Assembly: GCA_021613535.1 (NCBI GenBank)
Contig: CP075497.1
Location: 7,440,001-7,504,000, forward strand
From: Adineta vaga
Lineage: Eukaryota; Rotifera
Direction of reading: 5' to 3'
Length of the DNA stretch: 64,000 nucleotides
Under the pieces are notes generated by a model. It was not told where the DNA came from and made no database searches. It saw only the letters and a list, made by a program, of their open reading frames with translations. Shown here piece by piece: positions 26,379 to 40,030 of this stretch. Position 1 is the first letter of the stretch. Every line of letters begins with the position of its first letter. The translations under genes and the position numbers were made by a program.

Positions 26379-29336
26379 CTATGATTGTCTTTTCCTTGTT
26401 TTCTGATTCAATTTCCAACCACGAGGTGTTTCATCATCACCGAGACTTTCTTCATCTGAATCACCTTCACGTTTGTTACCTAATATGAGATCACGTAGTT
26501 TTTGGCTGCTGGAAGAATCTGAATTGTATTCATAGTCATCAACATTATTTGGATCGTCCGTTGTTGTTGTTGTCGTTAACGTTGTTGTTGGAGCAAAAGA
26601 AGAAGTTCGTTGCTGTTTTGCTGGTCGAGATGGAGCATCATTTGATTCATCATCATCGTCGTCATCATCATCATCTTCACCACAGAAATCATTCACTTCT
26701 TTTTCCATATCAGATAATTCATCAACACTCATACTAAAATGATATGGTTTGGTTGTTACTTGTTCTTCTTCATCAATTATATCACTGGGTAAATCAGAAG
26801 TGGATGGAAGTTCAGGAGCACGAGGACGTTTTAAAGACGATCGAAATGATGGTTTATTCGTAGTGGAACTTGATACTTGATCATCGTTCGATAAATTTTC
26901 AGTCTAAAAAAAAGTTTTCATTGAATACATAGAACATAAACGATTCGGCAAAAATCGACAATCACAATACCTCTTGTCTAGTTGATGCTGGTCGATCATT
27001 TACTACATTAAAATCATTGTATCCTATAAAAGAAAAGTCGTTCTTACTTTTAGATTTTGTTATTTTCAATCATTTATTTACCTATTCTTGGCGTTTCTCT
27101 TGTAAATAATCTTGATTTTTTCACATCATAATTTGAATGTAAAACGTAATTCTCTTCAGTTTTTCTTTCCCATTGTTCATAACAATCAATTAACCATTCA
27201 GGTGTAACAACATGAATATTATATTTAATTGCGCGTTCAACTTTAGTTGTTCGTTTCCCTGCAATAACATGTGTTGTTAAACAATTTCCATTATCATTGA
27301 TTTGTAAATCTTGTGTCACTGTTGCACCTAATGCACGTCCGAGAATTGTAGCACGATGTTTTTCTAATGGATAACCTTGTGGCATGAGATGAGAAAAACA
27401 GACAGAAACATCTTTAAGTACTTGTCGACGTATATCAGGTAGAATTTGTTTTAAATCAGGCATATCCCGTGTTTTATCATGTGTCCATTGATCATATGAA
27501 GTGTAAAAAGTCGTATGTATACGTTTGAGTATAACTTCTAACCGATGTAAATAATTATCACTATCAACAACGAAATTCGAATCATTGGTCGCTGGAGATG
27601 TTGTAGAATTTATCTGCCTAAATTTATAACAAAAAATTGCATTTTATTTTACTCTTCAATCTACTGTATTTCTTTAAATGAAGAAGAACTTACTCATTAT
27701 TATCATTTTGTTCTTTTAACTTTTTAGTTGATTCATCATTTTCCACCTTTCTATTTAGTTCATTATTATCATCATCATCCTCACCATCATCATTATCAAA
27801 TTTTCGTTTTTCACCTCTTTGCATTTCATTCTGTAAACCTTCTTCAGTCGTTCGTTCAATCAATGCATTACTCGTCATTTCCATACGTTCTTCGACAATT
27901 TGTTTACTATGTTCTAATTGTTCCTCAAATTCTTTTTCACTAATCGGTGGAATATATTGTTCATTTGGAATTGGTGGAGATGGAAGATGAACATCATTGA
28001 TATCACCAACATCTTTAAACCAAACATATGGTTTCACATGAACAAGATTTCGTGCATAATTCCAAACATCTTCACGATCATCAATAATACAAACCATAGA
28101 ATCACCGCAAGGAAATAATGCACTAAGAGACTCATGAAAATGAGTTTAACTGATAGATAATCTTGAAATAGATACCTTAAATTTGCTGTTTTTCGTGTTG
28201 GATCAAAACATTCATTTCGAGAAAGAATTCTATGATAGAAAAATCGTTTATCTGGATCGATTAAATTAGCCATTGTATGTGCATAAATACGTTCACCGAA
28301 AGTAACAATATGAAATTGATAATATGGCAGAAGATTTGTCAGAAATTCTTTTACACCAGGACGTAATTTTGTAAAAAATCTTTGTGATGATTGAGTACTT
28401 AATTGATATGCAACGATATCCTAAGAGATAAATTCAAAGAAACAAAGAATATAGAAATAGAAATTTACAGGTGAAAATGGAAAATAATTGCTGGAATTTG
28501 TTGTATGAAGAAGTGTTTGATCCAAATCAACAAGTAATTCAAGTTTACGTTCACGAAGAAGACGATCACGTTCTTCAATGCTATACTTTTCGGCCATCTA
28601 AATAAACATTTGATCGTACATTTCTTCATTATTTTAAATACAAAATCAACCTCTGGTGTTATTCGTAATTCAGGAACAGTATGTTCCATTGAAACTGTAG
28701 TTGCTGCTCTCATCATAGTTGATGTTACTGATGGTACATCGATTAATGGATCTGAGACAGAATTTCGTGATGCTATCATTTCCATCTTATCTTTTAACCT
28801 TGAAGAAAAAAAAAATTCCATAATTATTCCTATGAATAACTAAATTTTTCTCATTTATTTTACTGATTTAAATCAGCACCACAATCACAGCATAAACTTT
28901 TGAATGTAATCGGATGAAGGCATTCTTCATATTCCAAAATAATCGAACTAAATATATATATATATCAAAGAAAATCTTTTTATATCTTATCATGATGATC
29001 ATAAAAAAATTACCCATAAGTAAGGACATCCCATTCATGAATATATAATTTCGTTACTGTACCTAAGACAGTCGATAAAAAGGGTTCTTTTGTTCCATCT
29101 AGACAACGAAAAAGAAAACAATATTTGAAAATAGTACTACGCATATCTTTCGTAATCAGATATTTCATTATACCCGGATGATCTGTATCAACCATTGTGA
29201 ATATCGTTTCATTCTTTGTTAATCGTTGATTTTCTCGAATGAATACTTTGGTTATTTGAATCGATTTATTGAAATGAAATTTTATTTCTTTTACATTGTT
29301 CTTGTTTCCACCATTGTTACTTCCATTATTGCTCAT
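26379..29336 (-). CDS. CTDP1: RNA polymerase II CTD phosphatase FCP1
   Basis: Nine exons in transcript order: 29014-29336, 28864-28947, 28651-28798, 28469-28597, 28176-28420, 27694-28122, 27082-27617, 26971-27023 and 26379-26903. Phases join to give 595 aa, shorter than animal FCP1 (about 880-960). The FCP1/NIF catalytic domain begins LELLVDLDQTLLHT, with the DxDxT phosphatase motif (residues about 210-215). It continues KLRPGVKEFL, TFGERIYAHTMANLIDP and VCIIDDREDVW. A BRCT domain follows (residues about 425-510), ending HVVTPEWLIDCYEQW. A CxxC-like LCCDCGADL stretch lies before the catalytic domain, as in the family. The acidic tail has a D run and ends in basic residues. The enzyme dephosphorylates Ser2/Ser5 of the Pol II CTD in the nucleus. 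Confidence 0.93.
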
Positions 29337-29929
29337 GGTTTTAGAGAAATAACGAAAACAAAACTGAATAATTAATATCTGGAATAATAAAACTGATGTA
29401 TAGCACCATGAAATCTTTGTTTTTTTTATTAATTATTATTAAAGCATATGCATATCAAGCAAAGAATAGAAAAAGAACAAGAAAACAAAAAAGAAAACAT
29501 GAAGGCAAAAGAAATGAACTGAATGATAAGGCAACAATGGTTTTCTTCTTCTTAAGATTAACAAAGTCAAATCTGCAATCAGAACGAATACATCATTCAT
29601 TGAAAAAAAAAACACACGCTCACACAAATAGTATAATGTTGTTGTTCATTAAAAGATATCGAAAATTTTTTGATTACGTTTTCTCTTTTATGTCTGATTG
29701 CGTATGTGCTCGATTAAGGAAGACAATAGTTTATAAAAAAAACAACCAAAAATGATTAAATAGTAAAAAAAAAGTAGAAAGCAGGGTGACTAGAGAACAA
29801 AAGAGAGAGAGAGAGAGAGACAAAAGGTGGGATTTATCTGCTGGATGTGTCGACTACGTTTAAAAAAAATAAAGAACTAATTTGATTCTCTGATAGTAAT
29901 AGTAAAAAAAGAGCAGGAAAGAAGAAAAG
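29337..29929. other. Intergenic spacer between FCP1 start and FLII end
   Basis: The FCP1 promoter and Flightless-1 3' UTR should lie here (both genes on the minus strand). A GA run sits near 29804-29820. The open frame at 29396-29755 is a Lys-rich low-complexity reading with no support. Confidence 0.55.
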
Positions 29930-32900
29930 CTAGACGAAAATGTTGTTTACATGAGTTTTTTTTGGTGCTTGTTTTTGTTGCTGTGGTTGTCGTTGTTGCT
30001 GTTGTTGTTGACCAAGAGAAAACGCATTTTGTTTTTCAAGTTCACGAGGTGGGTTCTTATGTTTTGACCAAGCATGAAAGCATTTGCGAAATTCAATTGG
30101 TTCGGAATTTTTCACAGTTAAACGTAATTTTCGTGGACGATCAGGTTCACGTGTGCGTAAATGTTGAATATAAAGCTAAATGTTATTTTCAATTTTGATT
30201 CGATCTATTCAATGAACTAATCTACGACTTACCTCTGCGCTTTTAGCTGCAAATTTGACTTCAATAATACTAGCAGTTGGTCCTTTCCAAAGAAAAACAT
30301 ATGTTCCAGTATCAAGTAACATACAATCATCATCAAGTAAATCATCCTAAACAAAAGTCAAAAACTATATTCTTTCAAAGATGTCATTCTCATGAATTTA
30401 CTTGACAAAAATCTGCGTATTTTTCTGTTACAACAAAAAATCCATTTTCATTCGAACATTTAAATAATCGCATGTAACGCATATAATCTGCGGCCTAAAA
30501 TTATTCAAACAAATCCAATGAAATAAATCACAAAATCTATCCACTTACTGTATCATATGGTAAACTATCACCTAGACCAACCCAGAAGAAGTTTTCTGGT
30601 TCATTACCTTCATTAATCACTTGAATTGTATATGAATCCTATGAAATACCAAAGAGAATATTTGAGAGATCAATTGAAGTCGTTCATCTTACATTATACA
30701 TTTCATTAGCAATTTCTTGCGCTAAAAGAGCATCATCAGGATGAACAGAATTACCTATCCATACGTAAACAATTCCAATAATATCTCCTGAATCGAGTGG
30801 AACCGTAACGATATAACTAAAGAAAAATTTCAAGATATTGTCATTGAAATCTAAACAGATTGATTGTTCAAATTACCAAAATTCTGAGCAAAGATTAGCA
30901 GATGTTGCATCAATTTGAATACAACGTGTCATAATCGTTGAATAGCACCAACGTATATGATACATTTGTGTTTGAGTTAAACGTTCTATAGGCATTTGTA
31001 TTCGTTGTGCAGTTGTACGACGTTTTCCATTATGTATAATAAATTTGCGATTGAAATGTGCCATAAATCTTTGATTTTCTTGTTGTTGAATTAATTGAAC
31101 AATTTCAAAATCTCCAAGAACATCAATTAATTCTTGTTTAAAACTAAAATAGATTTTTTCCTCATAAAATTTACAAATCTAAATCAACAATAAACATACG
31201 TGAAATTAAATGATAACCAAGCTGTATTGTTTGCACTTCTTCCTTGCCAAAAATAGACAATACGTTCTGTGTCGGAATCTTTGATTTCATCTTCAAGTTC
31301 ACTAATATCCATATTTTCATCTTCACTTGGTAATAAATAACGAGCAACAAATAAATAAGAATCATGCGAATAGAATTGTCCTGAAAAGAATCAAAAGACA
31401 ATAATAATAATAATAATAGAAGATTGTTTTTGTGATTGAAAATTAACAGTTACCTCGTTCATCATCCGGTAATTTAACGAATTTTTTATTTTCATATACA
31501 AACATAGAAAATGGTTGAAGTAAAAATATATTCCAATCTTCGAGAGCTTCTTGAGCTGCTGGACGAGATTGCCAAGGTGGACGACTTTTGAATAAAGCTG
31601 TAAGATTTGTTTTAATTTCATTTTCTTGAAGAATTTTCTAGAAATTAAATAGAAAAAAGCAACAACAGTGTATATTCATTCAATTGATTTGTAAAGAATG
31701 TAAGAAGAATATTTTTTCATAGTATACAAACCTTCATATCAGCACCTTTTCTTGATACATTTTCAGCTGTACGAGTAAAATCCACTGCTAACACATCATC
31801 CCATGCATCAAATTTAGACTTAAACACTTGTGTTTCCACTCTAAACGAAATAGAAAGATAGAAATTCGTATCTGTAGAACATAGACTTCACATACCCTTC
31901 CAATGTTTTTGTGATTGCTGCATGTTCTGGTCGTCTAATCATTGCTAACAATTCAACTGCTAAACGTGTTGCTGCCATTCGAACTAATCGCGCTGATTTT
32001 TTACCAATCCTAGATATTCAAATGAATTAAATATATTTTTTACTTAACAAAAAAATATGATTTACATACCAAACAAATAATTCAGTATAACAATCAAGAA
32101 TATAGATATTTCGTGTATGCAATAATTCTTTTTTCAAAGCACCACCTGGTTCAAGTTCAACTAAAGGAAAATGAATTTAGATAGGCATTCAGAATGGATC
32201 AAACAAACCTTGAGGTAATTCAATAAATTCTTGGCCAAGATCCACTTTATAAAGAATAGATCTTGGTGGTACAAAGTCATCTGGTACATGATTAGCGAGC
32301 TGAAAATTGGCTGGTTTACCACCTAATTCCTTCCAAAAGGCATCTGTTTCATCTCCTTGATTGATTTGTATTAATTCACTTAGACTTTTTCGTTCGCTTT
32401 TATTCACTTTTTCAACAAATAATCTAAAAATAATCATCAAGATTGCCTATACAAAACATAATCGAATCAATTCACATACCGTGTTTTTGCTTTTGTCATA
32501 CTATGACATTTCTTTCCAATCCATATGTAAAGTTTAGGTCCAACATCAAGAAAAAATACATAACGAGGATCTAATGATGTTGCACTTGCTGCTACAAGTT
32601 CAACATGCAACTTCTGAGTACCACTTGCACGATAGAAACGTACTGGATGTTCCTTTTTAAAGAAAAATCTCTTCCATTTTCTCTGACAAATAATCAATTA
32701 AAAAAATACTTACAACATCTCGTACAACCCAAAATCCTGTTTCTGTTCTCGCACCATCAATTACTCGTAGATGATTATTAAATAAAGCTAAGAATTCTTC
32801 TGATTCATCTGTTTGTTCTTCACGTTGTGTACGACAAGATGCACCAAGCATATTACGTAAGTTAACAGCATGCATGGCTGCACATGCTTGTTTATCCAAC

Positions 32901-35422
32901 TAAATACAAACAAATCATCTTTGTAAAAAAGAGTTCTTTCTTTTCAAGTTTACCGTTGCATCTTTTCCAATCCAAAAATAGATTTGCCAATCCATATTAC
33001 CTGATAATTCTACCAAACCATATAGAACAATATAACAATCACCTGTATAAAATGTTCCATTTAATTGACGTTCTAATTGTTTTGGAAGAAAATTTTCTAT
33101 CTCCCAACATGTTATACCAGCACATTGACCAACAGCTTCATCAAAAAATTCAGTATAATTTAATTGTGGTCGTTCAATTTGTTCATCCCAACGGCGACCA
33201 GCAATTTCTTCATCATCATTATAATGACCATTATTGCCCATATTTGAATCTAATGCATGTTTTCGTTTTGCTGTCTCACGCATACCACGTAGAACAGTTT
33301 CCGATGAACCACCACTACCTGTAGGATTTCGTTGTTCAGGTTTATTTAGACGACGAATACGTGCTGCACGTTTTTGTTGCATATCTGTCGAAGCAGGTGC
33401 TTGCTCAGGAGCAACTTGTCCAGCTAATTTCAATTGATTTGCAAGAGAAAAATCAATATTATAAAATGCTGGACCAGAACCTTTTTGACATTCTTTAGGT
33501 TTAGGTGGCATAACAAACTCCGGATTATCACTGACATCGAGTTCCTAGAAAAGAACATGAAAAATATTCTCACAATAATCTTGATTAATCTATTTGACAT
33601 CCAAACTGATGATTCCTTTCTTTTGGTATATAGATCTTTAACCTTGGTTACAGAAGAGCGTGAAAGGTTAGGAAAGAAAATGTTTGTTTTTTCTCGATAT
33701 GGATCTAATTTGTAACTATTTAGTAATGTCAAAAATCACTTAATCAATCAAGTCTTTGTTTACCTTCATGCGTCTAGACTGTGCGTAACGACGAGGGTTA
33801 CATGAAAATCGAGATTTTCGTCAGAAAAAACATTTCATAGTTCGCGAAGGTTTTCTCTTCTCAAACATTTCTATTGTTTTAGACTAATCTAATGATATGA
33901 GATGTTTCACTATCGATGACATTGACAAAACTTCCTAAAACTTACTTTTAATTGTAGAAAATGGATAGCTTCTGGTAATGTCAATAATCGATTTTTATTC
34001 AAATTCAATACTTTCAAACTTCCTAATCGACAAAGTGCATCAGGAATTGTTTCTAAATTATTATCCGCAGCACTGAAAACTTCCAATTGTTCCAGATTAA
34101 ATATTCCTCGTGGTAATCCATGTAAATTAATTTGATTACTATTTAAATAAAGACGTCGTAATTTTGTACAGCGCATTAATTGTTGTGGAAGACTCTTTAA
34201 TTTATTACGACAGATTTGTAAAATTTCAAGTTGTGGCCATCCATCTAATGAAAAAGAAAGAGAAAAGAAAATTAAGAAGGAGATTTCCTTTTTCTCTTTT
34301 CGAACCTGATTGACCAGTTAAATCAGTAATTTGATTATCATTTAAATTTAATCGTTTTAATGCTTTTAATTTATATACAACATCCGGAACAGCCGGAAGA
34401 TCATTTGCTGATAGATCAAGATCTAAAGAAAACATGATGATAAGATTTGAATTGATTTAGATCGATTTATACCAGAAAGATTGGGTAACTGTTCAAGTAT
34501 AGCTGGAACATTGTTTAATGTTCGTTTTGTATTACTCAAATGAAGAGTTTCAAGTGAATGCATCGATGATAATTGTCTACGATAAAAAGGCAGTAAAATA
34601 TTTTTCGTCAATGATATTCATAGAATATTACCTTAATTGTGCGTGCACAAGTGGATTATTGTTCAGTATCAATACTTGTAATGATGTTAATCGACGCATT
34701 TGTGCTGGTAATGTGTCTGAATAGAAAATTTATCGAGAAAAAAGTTTTGTTAATAAGATTATATTTACCAATTTTATTATCACTTAAATTGAGATGAACT
34801 AATTCGAAAAGTGAAACAAATACATGATTCGGAATTTGTTCAATACTAAAATAGAACCAAATTTATTCAATGAAAACATTCCATCGTTAAACATACTGAT
34901 TTGATGAAAGATTAAGAACAATAAGACCTTTTGCATTCTCAATATCTTTGGGAAATGCATGAAGATTATTTCGACTTAAATCAAGTATTGATAAATCGGG
35001 TATATCAAATAATCGTGCAGATATTTGAGCATTTGATACATGATTATTTCGTAATGTTAATGAACGTAATGATGTTAAATCATTTAAACATAGAGGTACT
35101 TCAGGTAGATCATTATGTGCTAAACTTAATTTTTCCTGTCGAAAAAAAAGCAATATTTTAATTATTGAATAAGAATATCTAATACAACATACGAGAGATT
35201 GAAGATGACCAACAAATTCTGGTAAACGATGAACTTTTGTTCGATTTAATTCTAACCAACGTAAATTACACATTTCTTGTATTGGAATTGGAAATTGTTG
35301 TGGATCCTAAATTAGACAAGATATTTCTAATAGTAAACTTCAAGAATATTTATCTTTACTCCGAATTCATTTTTTGATAAATCCAATCCATAAATATAAG
35401 GTAATAGAACCGAAGGAGCCAT
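29930..35422 (-). CDS. FLII: Flightless-1: leucine-rich repeat and gelsolin-repeat actin regulator
   Basis: Twenty-three exons in transcript order: 35360-35422, 35193-35306, 34897-35135, 34769-34845, 34632-34716, 34473-34576, 34306-34422, 33946-34244, 32954-33544, 32714-32899, 32480-32652, 32209-32423, 32070-32160, 31896-32009, 31732-31840, 31454-31637, 31200-31380, 30877-31143, 30693-30816, 30549-30638, 30402-30494, 30233-30346 and 29930-30175. They give 1291 aa (human about 1269). The N-terminal third is about 15 leucine-rich repeats ([42 protein letters not shown]). A linker [16 protein letters not shown] and [14 protein letters not shown] precede gelsolin-like repeats ([32 protein letters not shown]-like [13 protein letters not shown]). 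The C-terminus has [15 protein letters not shown] and then an unusual Gln-rich tail. It remodels actin and also acts as a nuclear-receptor cofactor in other animals. Confidence 0.95.
33545..33945 (-). other. Unusually long intron in FLII
   Basis: A 401-nt intron separates the leucine-rich repeats from the linker exon, against 50-60 nt for most introns in the gene. No exon-like block is seen inside on either strand. Confidence 0.7.
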
Positions 35423-35626
35423 TTTGTAATAAAAGAAATTAATAAAAAAGAAATATGTATATATATTGTCCTTCCATGAAATGATTCATTCAATAGGTTA
35501 TGATTTGTTTTCGAATAGATTGCCGCTAGATGTCAATAGATATATCTTCCAATAAGAAAACAGAACAAATGTTTATTTGTTCTATGATAACGAATATGCT
35601 CAGTTGATGATTTCGTTTGAAAAAGA
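35423..35626. promoter_or_regulatory. Bidirectional promoter region between FLII and Par-6
   Basis: The two genes are head-to-head with only 204 nt between start codons, so both promoters and 5' leaders must lie here. The stretch is AT-rich and contains a short ATATAT run near 35456-35465. A clear TATA box or initiator cannot be assigned. Confidence 0.6.
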
Positions 35627-36643
35627 ATGATGTTATCTCTACTTGAAATCAAAAGCAAAGTAAGTTCATTTGACATTTTGAAATTTTTTCAATTATATTC
35701 AATTTAGTTTGGTGCGGAATTTCGTCGATTTGAATTAGATCGAAAAAATCCGATGAAATTTGATGATTTTTATAAATTGATTGAAGATTTACATGGTTTA
35801 CAAAGTATACCATTTTATGTCACTTATTTGGATAAAGATGGGGAATTACTTTCCATTAATAATGATACTATAATTGAACACATTTTACGAGTTTACTCAG
35901 GTTTATTAAGAATATTTGTACAACGAAAAGGTATGGCATTCTTTCTTTGTTTGTTCATTTTTATTTGAGAGACGGAAAACGTTTGTTTATTTATAGGTGA
36001 ATCGTATCAATATGCAACAGATTCATTAAGAAAACGAAAAAAGATATCTGATCAAATCTCTTCATTCATTCATCCATCGTCAGATAAAAATACACATTCT
36101 CCTCAACGTAACATCGAAATTCAACCAGATTTTCGTCTTGTTTCATCGATAATTGATGTGGAAAAATTACCTGTTACATATCGTCGTGTAAAATTACATC
36201 GCTATAAAGAGAGTAAACCACTTGGATTTTATATCCGTGATGGTGTAGCAATAAAATATGGTCCTAATGGTGTTGAAAATGTTCCCGGTGTCTTCATATC
36301 ACGTTTATTAGCGGGCGGTTTAGCTGAATCAACTGGTTTGTTATCCGTTGGAGATGAAATTATTGAAGTCAATGGAATTGAAGTTAGCGGAAAAACATTA
36401 GATCAAGTTACTGATATGATGGTTGCGAATAGTCATAATTTAATAATAACTGTTCGACCACAAAATGATACGTTTAATTTAAAACGTACGATGTCAACTT
36501 CATCAACAATAAATCGAAATAATACAAGTAATATTACAAACCAAAGTGTAGGTTTAAGTGACGATGAGGAAGAATTATATCGTTTACATGATACACATAT
36601 TGATACTCATGTACCTAAAACACCATCCGTGTTAAAATTGTGA
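35627..36643 (+). CDS. PARD6: Par-6 cell polarity protein (PB1, semi-CRIB, PDZ)
   Basis: Three exons, 35627-35659, 35708-35930 and 35997-36643, encode 300 aa. The PB1 domain covers residues about 5-85 ([38 protein letters not shown]) and would bind aPKC. The semi-CRIB ([21 protein letters not shown]) for Cdc42/Rac binding is followed by a PDZ domain at about 160-255, with carboxylate loop PLGFYIRDG and [20 protein letters not shown], then [20 protein letters not shown]. The tail is Ser/Thr/Asn-rich. The protein acts in the Par-3/aPKC apical polarity complex. It shares a short promoter region with Flightless-1. Confidence 0.95.
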
Positions 36644-37882
36644 ATACCTTTGTTTATAGTCTTCATGGTTACATGTTCTCTTCTGATTCTCTATACCTTA
36701 TTCCAATCAATTTTTTCTTCTTTTTCTCTATGTGTATATAATATACATATATCTATCTTACTATACATTTATGTGTATGTCTTTTTAAAAGTGTTTCTCA
36801 TCAAAAATGCAATAGAACCAAATTGTTTGTTTTGTTTATGTATGTTATAAGAATAGTCGATTATCAAATCATACTTTCTGTTTTTTTTCCTTGTTTGGTT
36901 GCTTTATTTCAATCTGATAAAGTCCTTATCTACATATAATATATCCACTTTTCTTCTTCCTTTTTTTGTTTTTCAAAAACATAAATAAATATTGCTTTAA
37001 GAATGAAATTGATTCTCAATCTATACATAATCCCTATGGTAATATTATACCTATGATCAAATCATCAGATATTTGCATGGAACTTGTGAATGTTCTTGAT
37101 TAAAATCAAATATTCAACTTCTTCCTCATTTTCCGTGGTTCATCATACGTACTCGCTATTTTTATTTCCCAATAGTACACCTAAATTATATGGTGCCTTG
37201 TTTGTATCGGAGAGGATACGAAAGAACGAAAGAATCGAAACCAATTATATATTAAAAGTAAACCGATATTCGATTTCTTATTGATTATGTGACAACATAT
37301 TTATGCCGAAGTAATAGAAGAAACATTATGAAAGGTATATTTCATAACTTATCGAATGGAAATGAACTACACAAACAGACGTTGAGAACCCATTCGTCGC
37401 CATAAAGAGGAAAAATGATGAAATATTCCTTTTATTTGCCCGTTTCAACTTAGTGAGAATATTGCATTAATCTTTTATATGTTCTAATATAATAGTTCAA
37501 CAAGTTGCTGTAAATGTGACAGCATCATTAAAGAAGTCCAAAGCAGGACAGATCATTAATAATCACGATATGTCTATACATTTTTTCCCTATCGTACAGT
37601 TCTTCATTTGCTTTCGAACTTACCTTCTTTTTTCTTTCTTTTCTTTTCATTTCTTTTTTTCAGTCGCCTATAACATCCATAATTATTTAACAGGAAAAAA
37701 AAGAGTTTTATGTATACCTTGGTCGGAAATTATTCTTTCTTTCTTTTTTTATCGACATTTCTTCTATTCGACAAGACATACACGTGCATACAAGGCTCAT
37801 TTAAATGAGACTATAAAGGAAACAACAACGCGATACTACTATAAAATTCAATCGTAGAATATTGTGAAACATTTGTGGCTCA
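36644..37882. other. Intergenic region after Par-6
   Basis: Includes the Par-6 3' UTR with an AATAAA at about 36984-36989 and then AT-rich DNA. A pyrimidine-rich acceptor-like site ends at 37663 (TTTTTTTCAG), 219 nt before the next start codon. It may be a trans-splice or 5' UTR acceptor. Open frames at 36650-36850, 37090-37284 and 37516-37857 are low complexity and unsupported. Confidence 0.55.
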
Positions 37883-39251
37883 ATGTCGACAAGTTCAGCC
37901 ACGACGGATGATGATCGAGTAGTGGCTAAATGTTATGTTGAATTGGGTAATGTGACAAAAGAAAAAGGTGAATATGATGAAAGTCTTCGTTATCATCGTA
38001 AATCAATGGAAATATTTGAACGTATCGATGATCCACTTAGTGTTGCTGATAGTCATCTGAATATTGCAGAAATTTACAAAGCTAAAGGTGAATTGAAACA
38101 AGCAATGAATGAATATGAAATTGGTTTCTCATTATACGAAGATGTTTATGTGGATGATGCAAATAAAAATAGTGATAGTGGAACTGACGTTTCTCTCAAT
38201 TCTTCATCTTTCTGTGATCCACAACATGCCAGGTCTCTTAGTAAATCGGAGGAAATATTACCGCAAGCGGTACTTATAAATACTACAGAAAAGAACACTT
38301 CACCGTCATCGTCTCCTCATCGGTCAATAGATGGTGTACTGAATACATCGACAACGTCATTGAATCGACTTAATTCATCGTCAAAAAATATTGGAATTAT
38401 AGATGATTCTGCTTTGATTCCATCGAAAAAATTATCCGATAGACTACTCAAATCCCTTTCATCTTCTTGCACATCTGATCTACAAAATCTCGACGATCCT
38501 GATATGTTTCTTCCAACAACACTCTCCGATCTTGCCTATGAAACGACACATGAATTAACTCCTGATATAGATGATCTTCTCGAGCGATGTGCACCACTTC
38601 TAACATCTCTGAATTCATCAAACCAAGATGAGCTATCATCAAAAACAGATCTAGTAATATCGGACACGAACGTAGAAGAAATGAATGACAACGTCGTAAG
38701 TCTTTCCATTTATTTTTCAGAAGAGCTTTCGTGCAATCTAAGTTCAGCAATAATATTTTGTAATTTTTTAGCCATCAAAAAATGCTCAAGCAACTATAGA
38801 AACCATTCCACAAAAACAGGTAAGAATTGTTTGTGTAGTTATAATTATAAACTTCCGATATACATCATAGAATGATCTCAATCATCGATTTGAATATTAT
38901 CTTCCAATTAAACAAATTCTTATTGTAGTTCTTGTTATCTTCTTAACCGGTGTCTTCTATTGGTCTTTACAAGCACCTTCTCAGACAAAATCAAAAATGA
39001 CATGGTCATCCGGTGATTCTTCTGTGAATGTCAATTCTCGTAGTCATCATACCCGAGATGATCTGGGTAAACAATTTCGAAAATTCTTAACTTGGCGAAA
39101 AAATCAATTGGCAGCTCTTGATAAACATTCTCGACAACTCGTGGAAGATTTCATATCCTCTGGTTCTAACATTCGATCTAAAATGACAATCGAAAAATTT
39201 CAGAAATTATTGGATATGTTAGACTTGAAAATAGTCTTAGTACCACGATGA
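37883..39251 (+). CDS. TPR-containing protein with one transmembrane segment
   Basis: Three exons, 37883-38695, 38772-38819 and 38871-39251, encode 413 aa. Residues about 12-85 form two tetratricopeptide repeats: AKCYVELGNVTKEKGEYDES then LRYHRKSMEIFERID, and ADSHLNIAEIYKAKGELKQA then MNEYEIGFSLYE. A long Ser/Thr/Asp-rich disordered region follows. Exon 3 encodes one hydrophobic helix (IKQILIVVLVIFLTGVFYW) and a charged C-terminus of about 85 aa with LGKQFRKFLTWRKNQL. No signal peptide is seen, so a membrane-anchored cytosolic TPR domain is inferred. I do not recognise the family, and the protein may be lineage-restricted. Confidence 0.75.
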
Positions 39252-40030
39252 ACAAACAGATTATGTGCACGAAAATTCAATAATTCAGCTAAGTGTGTAC
39301 GTTTATGATTGTGTGAAGTTTTATATACTAGTATAGATAATTTAAAGTAAATAAGTACTATAACAATGTTTGAATAAAAAGAAGTAATGTGATTTGTTTC
39401 AATTCGATATAAGACGGTATTGATCTTAGTCTTTCGGTTCATGCGGTTCTTCTCTAATGAATGATTAAACATATAATTGCGTATTATTATTCACAAGATA
39501 TATAAATACAATTACTTTTTGATTCTTTAAAATAAAAAAAATTGTATCCAATGCAAAAAATCCTTGGAAAAAGCGTCTGCACTCATCGTTCAAACGAAAT
39601 GGAATTAAAGAGTAGCATGGTTTCAATTTCAAATTCATACAATATTGACATAGTCATCTTACATGACAGAAAATACATATCAAACAACGAGATTAAATCC
39701 CGAAAGAATTTCAATGAAAATAGTAAAGAGATGTCCTATCGTATAGATAAATGTAAAATATGGTGAACTTTGTATAGATGTACAGTAATATGTTCTATCT
39801 CTCGTCAGTCAATCTCAATCATTGTATATAAAATTAAGTCAACTGATGATTTTGCACTCACTGCACTTCGATCACACTATTTTTTTCCTTCGTTCTTTTT
39901 TCTTTTCTATGCGATATTTATTCTCTCGTTGACTTCGACGCGTCAAGTAAGTTATACATCAGTATAAATTTTTTGATAGTTCACGATAAAAAGCATCATT
40001 ATTGATAGAAAAAAGACTTCCGCTGTAAAC
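39252..40030. other. Intergenic spacer
   Basis: Contains an AATAAA at 39373-39378, about 120 nt after the TPR gene stop. No supported exon is seen. The open frames at 39542-39766 and 39770-39967 have neither homology nor splice context. Confidence 0.5.

Noticed and set aside
29396-29755. 119-aa + strand frame rich in Lys and Arg
   Set aside because: A-rich tract between two supported minus-strand genes, with no motif or splice context.
32884-33437. 146-aa and 67-aa + strand frames
   Set aside because: Antisense shadows of a Flightless-1 exon with strong family homology.
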